DNA of 64,000 nucleotides from an uncultured Lachnospiraceae bacterium (GTDB lineage: Bacteria; Bacillota; Clostridia; Lachnospirales; Lachnospiraceae), in the NCBI GenBank assembly GCA_934394565.1, contig CAKRQV010000007.1:1-64000 (forward strand), in the 5' to 3' direction. Position 1 is the stretch's first letter, and each line of letters begins with the position of its first letter. Position numbers and translations under genes: made by a program. Below, piece by piece: positions 60,541 through 64,000 of this stretch. The notes under the pieces are model-generated. The model was not told the origin of the DNA. It was given only the letters and a program-made list of their open reading frames with translations, and searched no databases.

Positions 60541-61551
60541 TTAGAACTTACCAGCTGTAGCTGCTTCCTCAACGCTTACGGCAACGGCTACTGTAGCACC
60601 AACCATCGGGTTGTTGCCCATACCGATCAGACCCATCATCTCAACATGAGCCGGAACGGAGGAAGAACCTGCGAACTGTGCATCAGAGTGCATACGTCCC
60701 AGGGTATCTGTCATACCGTAGGAAGCCGGACCGGCTGCCATGTTATCCGGATGCAGTGTACGTCCTGTACCACCACCGGAAGCAACGGAGAAGTATTTCT
60801 TGCCCTGCTCGATACATTCTTTCTTATATGTACCTGCTACCGGATGCTGGAAACGTGTCGGGTTTGTGGAGTTACCGGTGATGGAAACACCAACATTCTC
60901 ATGATGCATGATAGCAACACCTTCCTGTACATCGTCAGCGCCGTAACACTTAACTGTAGCACGAAGACCATTGGAGTAAGCTTTCTCGTAAACGATGTTC
61001 AGCTTAGCTTCTTTATAATCGTATTTTGTCTCAACGAATGTGAAACCGTTGATACGGGAAATGATCTGGGCAGCATCTTTTCCAAGACCGTTCAGGATAA
61101 CACGCAGCGGTTTTTTACGAACCTTGTTAGCTTTCTCAGCGATACCGATGGCACCCTCTGCAGCTGCAAAGGACTCATGACCAGCCAGGAAGCAGAAGCA
61201 CTCTGTCTCTTCTTCCAGCAGCATCTTGCCAAGGTTACCATGACCAAGACCTACTTTACGATGGTCAGCAACGGAACCCGGGATACAGAAAGCCTGCAGA
61301 CCTTCACCGATAGCAGCAGCAGCGTCAGCAGCTTTTCTGCAGCCTTTTTTGATAGCAATAGCAGCACCTACAGTGTAAGCCCAGCATGCGTTCTCAAAAC
61401 AGATCGGCTGGATCTTCTTAACCTGCTCATATACGTCCAGGCCAGCATCCTTTGTGATCTTTTCAGCTTCTTCGATAGAAGCAATACCATAGCTGTTTAA
61501 AACAGCTGTAATTTTGTCAATTCGTCTTTCGTATGATTCAAACAAAGCCAT
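60541..61551 (-). CDS. GGGtGRT protein (unknown function)
   Basis: 336 residues. The name-giving motif GGGTGRTLHPDNMAAGPASY lies in the second half. Other conserved parts are GLGHGNLGKMLLEEETECFC and FCFLAGHESFAAAEGA. It is a soluble, Gly-rich, cytoplasmic protein. The start at 61551 (MALFESYERR) has AGGAGG 10 nt upstream. It follows the NifU-like gene by 19 bp, a constant pair in many anaerobes. Function not established. Confidence 0.88.
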   Translation of the reverse strand: MALFESYERRIDKITAVLNSYGIASIEEAEKITKDAGLDVYEQVKKIQPICFENACWAYTVGAAIAIKKGCRKAADAAAAIGEGLQAFCIPGSVADHRKVGLGHGNLGKMLLEEETECFCFLAGHESFAAAEGAIGIAEKANKVRKKPLRVILNGLGKDAAQIISRINGFTFVETKYDYKEAKLNIVYEKAYSNGLRATVKCYGADDVQEGVAIMHHENVGVSITGNSTNPTRFQHPVAGTYKKECIEQGKKYFSVASGGGTGRTLHPDNMAAGPASYGMTDTLGRMHSDAQFAGSSSVPAHVEMMGLIGMGNNPMVGATVAVAVSVEEAATAGKF

Positions 61552-61570
61552 TTTATCAATTCCTCCTGTA

Positions 61571-62263
61571 TTATTCTTTTCTCGGGTCGATAATCTTGAC
61601 AGCATCAGCTACACGGCCATACTGACCTTTTGCTTTCTCCCATGCTGTATTCGGATCATCACCTTTTTTGATGAAATCAGTCATCTTTCCAAGGCTTACG
61701 AACTGATAACCAATAACTTCGTCATTCTCATCCAGGGCGATACCTGTTACATAACCCTCTGCCATCTCCAGGTAACGGACACCCTTTTCCTTGGTAGCGT
61801 ACATTGTACCAACCTGGGAACGAAGACCCTTACCAAGATCCTCAAGACCGGCACCTACAGCCAGACCGTCATCAGAGAAAGCACTCTGTGTACGACCGTA
61901 AACGATCTGCAGGAACAGCTCACGCATAGCGGTATTGATAGCATCACAAACAAGGTCAGTGTTCAGAGCTTCCAGAATGGTCTTACCCTGAAGGATTTCT
62001 GCTGCCATAGCTGCGGAATGTGTCATACCGGAACATCCAATGGTCTCTACCAGAGCCTCTTCGATGATACCGTTCTTAACATTTAAAGACAGCTTGCAGG
62101 CACCCTGCTGCGGAGCACACCAGCCCACACCATGTGTGAAACCGGAAATATCTTCGATTTTCTTTGCATGGACCCATTTGCCCTCTTCCGGAATAGGAGC
62201 CGGCTCATGTTTTGCGCCCTTTGCTACAGGACACATCAGTTCAACTTCTTTTGTGTAGATCAT
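61571..62263 (-). CDS. NifU-like iron-sulfur scaffold protein
   Basis: 230 residues with an IscU/NifU N-terminal fold. Likely cluster ligands are in GVGWCAPQQGACKL, VETIGCSGMTHSAAM and NTDLVCDAINTAMRE. It is longer than IscU and lacks the canonical LPPVK motif. Always seen with the GGGtGRT gene; it may load that protein or a partner. AAGGAG precedes the ATG. Confidence 0.82.
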   Translation of the reverse strand: MIYTKEVELMCPVAKGAKHEPAPIPEEGKWVHAKKIEDISGFTHGVGWCAPQQGACKLSLNVKNGIIEEALVETIGCSGMTHSAAMAAEILQGKTILEALNTDLVCDAINTAMRELFLQIVYGRTQSAFSDDGLAVGAGLEDLGKGLRSQVGTMYATKEKGVRYLEMAEGYVTGIALDENDEVIGYQFVSLGKMTDFIKKGDDPNTAWEKAKGQYGRVADAVKIIDPRKE

Positions 62264-62348
62264 TGTTAAACTCCTTTCAACTATGTATTCAATATTGAAA
62301 TAACAATTTCAGATACACACAGCCAGACATCCTGCGCATATCGCAATT

Positions 62349-62377
62349 ATTATCGCATACAAACAGACTTTCGTCCA
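62349..62377 (-). promoter_or_regulatory. Promoter of the NifU-like/GGGtGRT operon
   Basis: Minus strand TGGACG (62372-62377), 17 bp, GATAAT (62349-62354). A perfect TTCAATATTGAA dyad (62288-62299) lies in the leader. Confidence 0.5.
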
Positions 62378-62436
62378 GATAAAAGTTGCATTTCAGGGCA
62401 ATTTTTTTGTACAGGTTTTACGGTTTTATCTGTTCT

Positions 62437-62448
62437 TTTTGTACAAAA
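62437..62448. promoter_or_regulatory. TTTTGTACAAAA dyad upstream of the NifU-like operon
   Basis: Perfect 12-bp dyad about 60 bp above the -35. A second GTAC box (TTTTGTACAGG, 62406-62416) lies between it and the promoter. The spacing suggests a regulator site. Confidence 0.4.
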
Positions 62449-62480
62449 GTGATAATCCCCGATGCTGCTTTCAAAGATAT

Positions 62481-62768
62481 CTATGCTTCAACCGTGTAAG
62501 AATTTAATTTTGCCGGACAGATCAGCAGCTTTTCGATCTGTGGAAAAATCGTTGTAAAGTGTTTAGAATGCAAATGCATATCCAAAATATCCTGATCCTG
62601 CCATTTTTCCAGGAAGGCATAAATATTTCTGCCCTCACAGCAATGGATCAGCTCATAGCTGACATTTCCCTGCTCTTTTTTGGATTCTGCCACCAGCTGT
62701 CCGGCCAGCTTGACAAATTCATCTGTCTTTTGCGGATTTACCAGACATTCTGCATAAATAACGATCAT
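62481..62768 (-). CDS. Antibiotic biosynthesis monooxygenase-fold protein (YgiN-like)
   Basis: 95 residues of ferredoxin-like ABM fold: VIYAECLVNPQKTDEFVKLA, QGNVSYELIHCCEG and FLEKWQDQDILDMHLHSKHF. Family members act on quinones or have no known reaction. The start at 62768 has AGGAGG in front; an upstream extension to 62900 is not family-like. Confidence 0.85.
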   Translation of the reverse strand: MIVIYAECLVNPQKTDEFVKLAGQLVAESKKEQGNVSYELIHCCEGRNIYAFLEKWQDQDILDMHLHSKHFTTIFPQIEKLLICPAKLNSYTVEA

Positions 62769-62945
62769 ATCGACTCCTCCTGTCACCATCTTTTTTGCAT
62801 TCTTTCCGGCAATTTTTCTTACCATTTGAATTGCAGACACACATATATATTTATTATACTCTGCTTTTACCATAAATGCAAACTTTACAGCTTTATCCAT
62901 TTTCGTTATACTTTGTTTAGTTTTAACGCATCAGGAGGCAATTTC

Positions 62946-63698
62946 ATGCAGATATCATGTATTCCCGACCATTTCCGTATACTGGACAGAGCTGCCTTAA
63001 AATGGATCGCCCTGATTTCCATGCTCATTGACCATACAGCCCTTGTCGTCCTTTTCTATGGCATCCTGTGTGGCAGCAACACCTTCACCACCACCTACAG
63101 TACTGCCCTGTACGGTCTGTATCGTCTTATGCGCTCCGTCGGCCGTATCGCCTTTCCCCTGTTCCTCTTCATGCTTGTACAGGGATTCAAATATACCCAC
63201 GACCGCAAATCCTACGGCAGACACCTGCTGATCTTTGCCCTGCTGTCCGAAATACCTTTTAACCTCACCGTTGGTCAGTCCCTGCTAAGCCCATACTACC
63301 AGAACGTCATGTGGACCCTCTTTTTCGGCTTTCTCATGATGTGCGCCCTCGAAAAACTGGAGCAGACCACCCTGCACCCCTTACTTCGCGCAGTCCTGTG
63401 CCTCCTCGTGATCGCCGCCACCGCCCTTATAGCCTTCCTCTGTAAAACTGACTACAGCTACAAAGGCATCCTCGCCCTCGCCCTGATGTACATCTTCCGC
63501 TACGACCGCAACCTGACCCTCCTCGCTACCGCCGTAGCCTTCTGCTGGGAACCCGCCGCCATTTTTAGTATAGTGCCCCTCGCCCTCTACAACGACCAGA
63601 AAGGCCACGCCCCCAAGAACCTCTTCTACTGGTTCTACCCCGTACACCTGCTCGTCCTCTACGCCATCGAACAGCTGCTCCTCCACCTGTCCTTTTAG
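62946..63698 (+). CDS. TraX-family membrane protein
   Basis: 250 residues, about seven helices. ALKWIALISMLIDHTALVVL and GRIAFPLFLFMLVQGFKYT are TraX hallmarks. TraX acetylates F pilin; chromosomal Firmicute homologues probably acylate other surface molecules. The start at 62946 has AGGAGG upstream. No conjugation genes are near. Element B starts 10 bp after its stop. Confidence 0.85.
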   Translation: MQISCIPDHFRILDRAALKWIALISMLIDHTALVVLFYGILCGSNTFTTTYSTALYGLYRLMRSVGRIAFPLFLFMLVQGFKYTHDRKSYGRHLLIFALLSEIPFNLTVGQSLLSPYYQNVMWTLFFGFLMMCALEKLEQTTLHPLLRAVLCLLVIAATALIAFLCKTDYSYKGILALALMYIFRYDRNLTLLATAVAFCWEPAAIFSIVPLALYNDQKGHAPKNLFYWFYPVHLLVLYAIEQLLLHLSF

Positions 63699-63708
63699 CC
63701 AACACCCA

Positions 63709-63992
63709 GGACAGGTCATAGCGTGCAAGAGGCCCGTGGTCTGTGTATGCGTGGATTTCCGTAAAGCGAAGGCGTAATGGTTCTTAGTGCTCAAATGACC
63801 GGAATGTAAAGGCAGATGGTGCTCTCCAAAGCACCATCTGAAGTCGCTTTGAGCAGTATTTTCATCAGAAAATACTGCGAATGCGACTGATCCTTTACAT
63901 TCCGGCCATTTGAGCACTTAGAACCATCGCCTAAGCGTCCGGAAATCCATGCATACACAGGCCACGGGCCTCTTTCATGCTATGATCTGTCC
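63709..63992. ncRNA. Large branched palindromic element B (candidate structured RNA)
   Basis: The ends GGACAG (63709) and CTGTCC (63992) pair, and the stem runs on to GGATTTCC/GGAAATCC. The inner loop TAAAGCGAAGGC (63762-63773) faces ATCGCCTAAGCG (63926-63937). The next stem, AGTGCTCAAATG/CATTTGAGCACT, shares no sequence with the corresponding stem in A. The hairpin GGTGCT/AGCACC and the CATCAG-loop hairpin inside AGTCGC/GCGACT complete the fold. Confidence 0.7.
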
Positions 63993-64000
63993 GTCACTTA

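Noticed and set aside
63381..63917. A 178-codon minus-strand reading frame across traX and element B
   Set aside because: It has a biased composition, no ribosome site and runs antisense to TraX and through a palindrome; an artefact of the structure.
1..64000. CRISPR arrays, rRNA operons or complete insertion sequences
   Set aside because: No regularly spaced repeats, rRNA sequence or transposase gene were found on either strand.

Overview
The window looks like chromosome of an anaerobic, endospore-forming Clostridia, most like Lachnospiraceae. Evidence for this: an alpha/beta-type small acid-soluble spore protein, a GerW/YtfJ-DUF2953 pair and a YlbJ-like membrane protein; a short HisG with HisZ; a GGGtGRT/NifU-like pair; strong AGGAGG ribosome sites; and TTGACA/TATAAT-type promoters. 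Nearly all genes lie on the minus strand. Only ylbJ-like, the spore protein, yprB-like, degV, a small toxin-like gene and traX are on the plus strand.

Layout. 1-2,040: start of an unidentified gene, a BCCT transporter that stops early, and hisI. 2,119-5,976: hisB, hisD, hisG and hisZ behind a clear promoter. 6,061-13,706: a compact run of eight genes (recU, lepB, a RluA-type pseudouridine synthase, a membrane protein, ygiQ-like radical SAM, an RsuA-type synthase, an rRNA m5C methyltransferase, a small alarmone synthetase). 13,944-20,263: ylbJ-like, a coiled-coil protein, rsmD, mgsA, the spore protein, an alanine/glycine symporter, an L,D-transpeptidase and a phosphoribosyltransferase-like protein. 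20,448-24,945: recG, a FakA/YloV-like kinase, an Asp23 protein and rpmB. 25,108-29,138: small metabolic and sporulation genes. 29,228-36,481: ruvA-ruvB-zapA-U32-ftsW/rodA-PBP, linking recombination with cell-wall and division genes. 36,629-44,119: yprB-like, FprA flavoprotein, purA, tetR, degV, tRNA-Pro and pgi. 44,267-48,338: a secreted Ig-like protein and a capsule-control set (tyrosine phosphatase, 40-residue membrane peptide, LCP transferase, Wzz-like protein, tyrosine kinase) with no glycosyltransferases nearby. 48,573-58,062: L25, MATE with a MarR regulator, a DnaJ-type chaperone, a lipase/esterase, an unknown membrane protein, a dicarboxylate/amino-acid symporter and metY. 58,340-60,540: an AT-rich scar of gene fragments with a probable type I toxin-antitoxin module and a decayed second copy. 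60,541-63,992: the GGGtGRT/NifU-like pair, a monooxygenase-fold protein and traX.

The most unusual signals are non-coding. Two roughly 280-nt branched palindromes (55,051-55,327 and 63,709-63,992) share the same fold and the same internal loops, while several of their stems have been replaced by compensatory changes. This is what a structured RNA family looks like. The metY leader carries a MetR/MtaR-type operator and a 19-codon upstream ORF with three consecutive Cys codons. The 59.5-59.8 kb locus has convergent toxin and antisense promoters around a shared terminator. The capsule operon promoter has a run of seven Gs inside its 17-bp spacer, which could make it phase variable.
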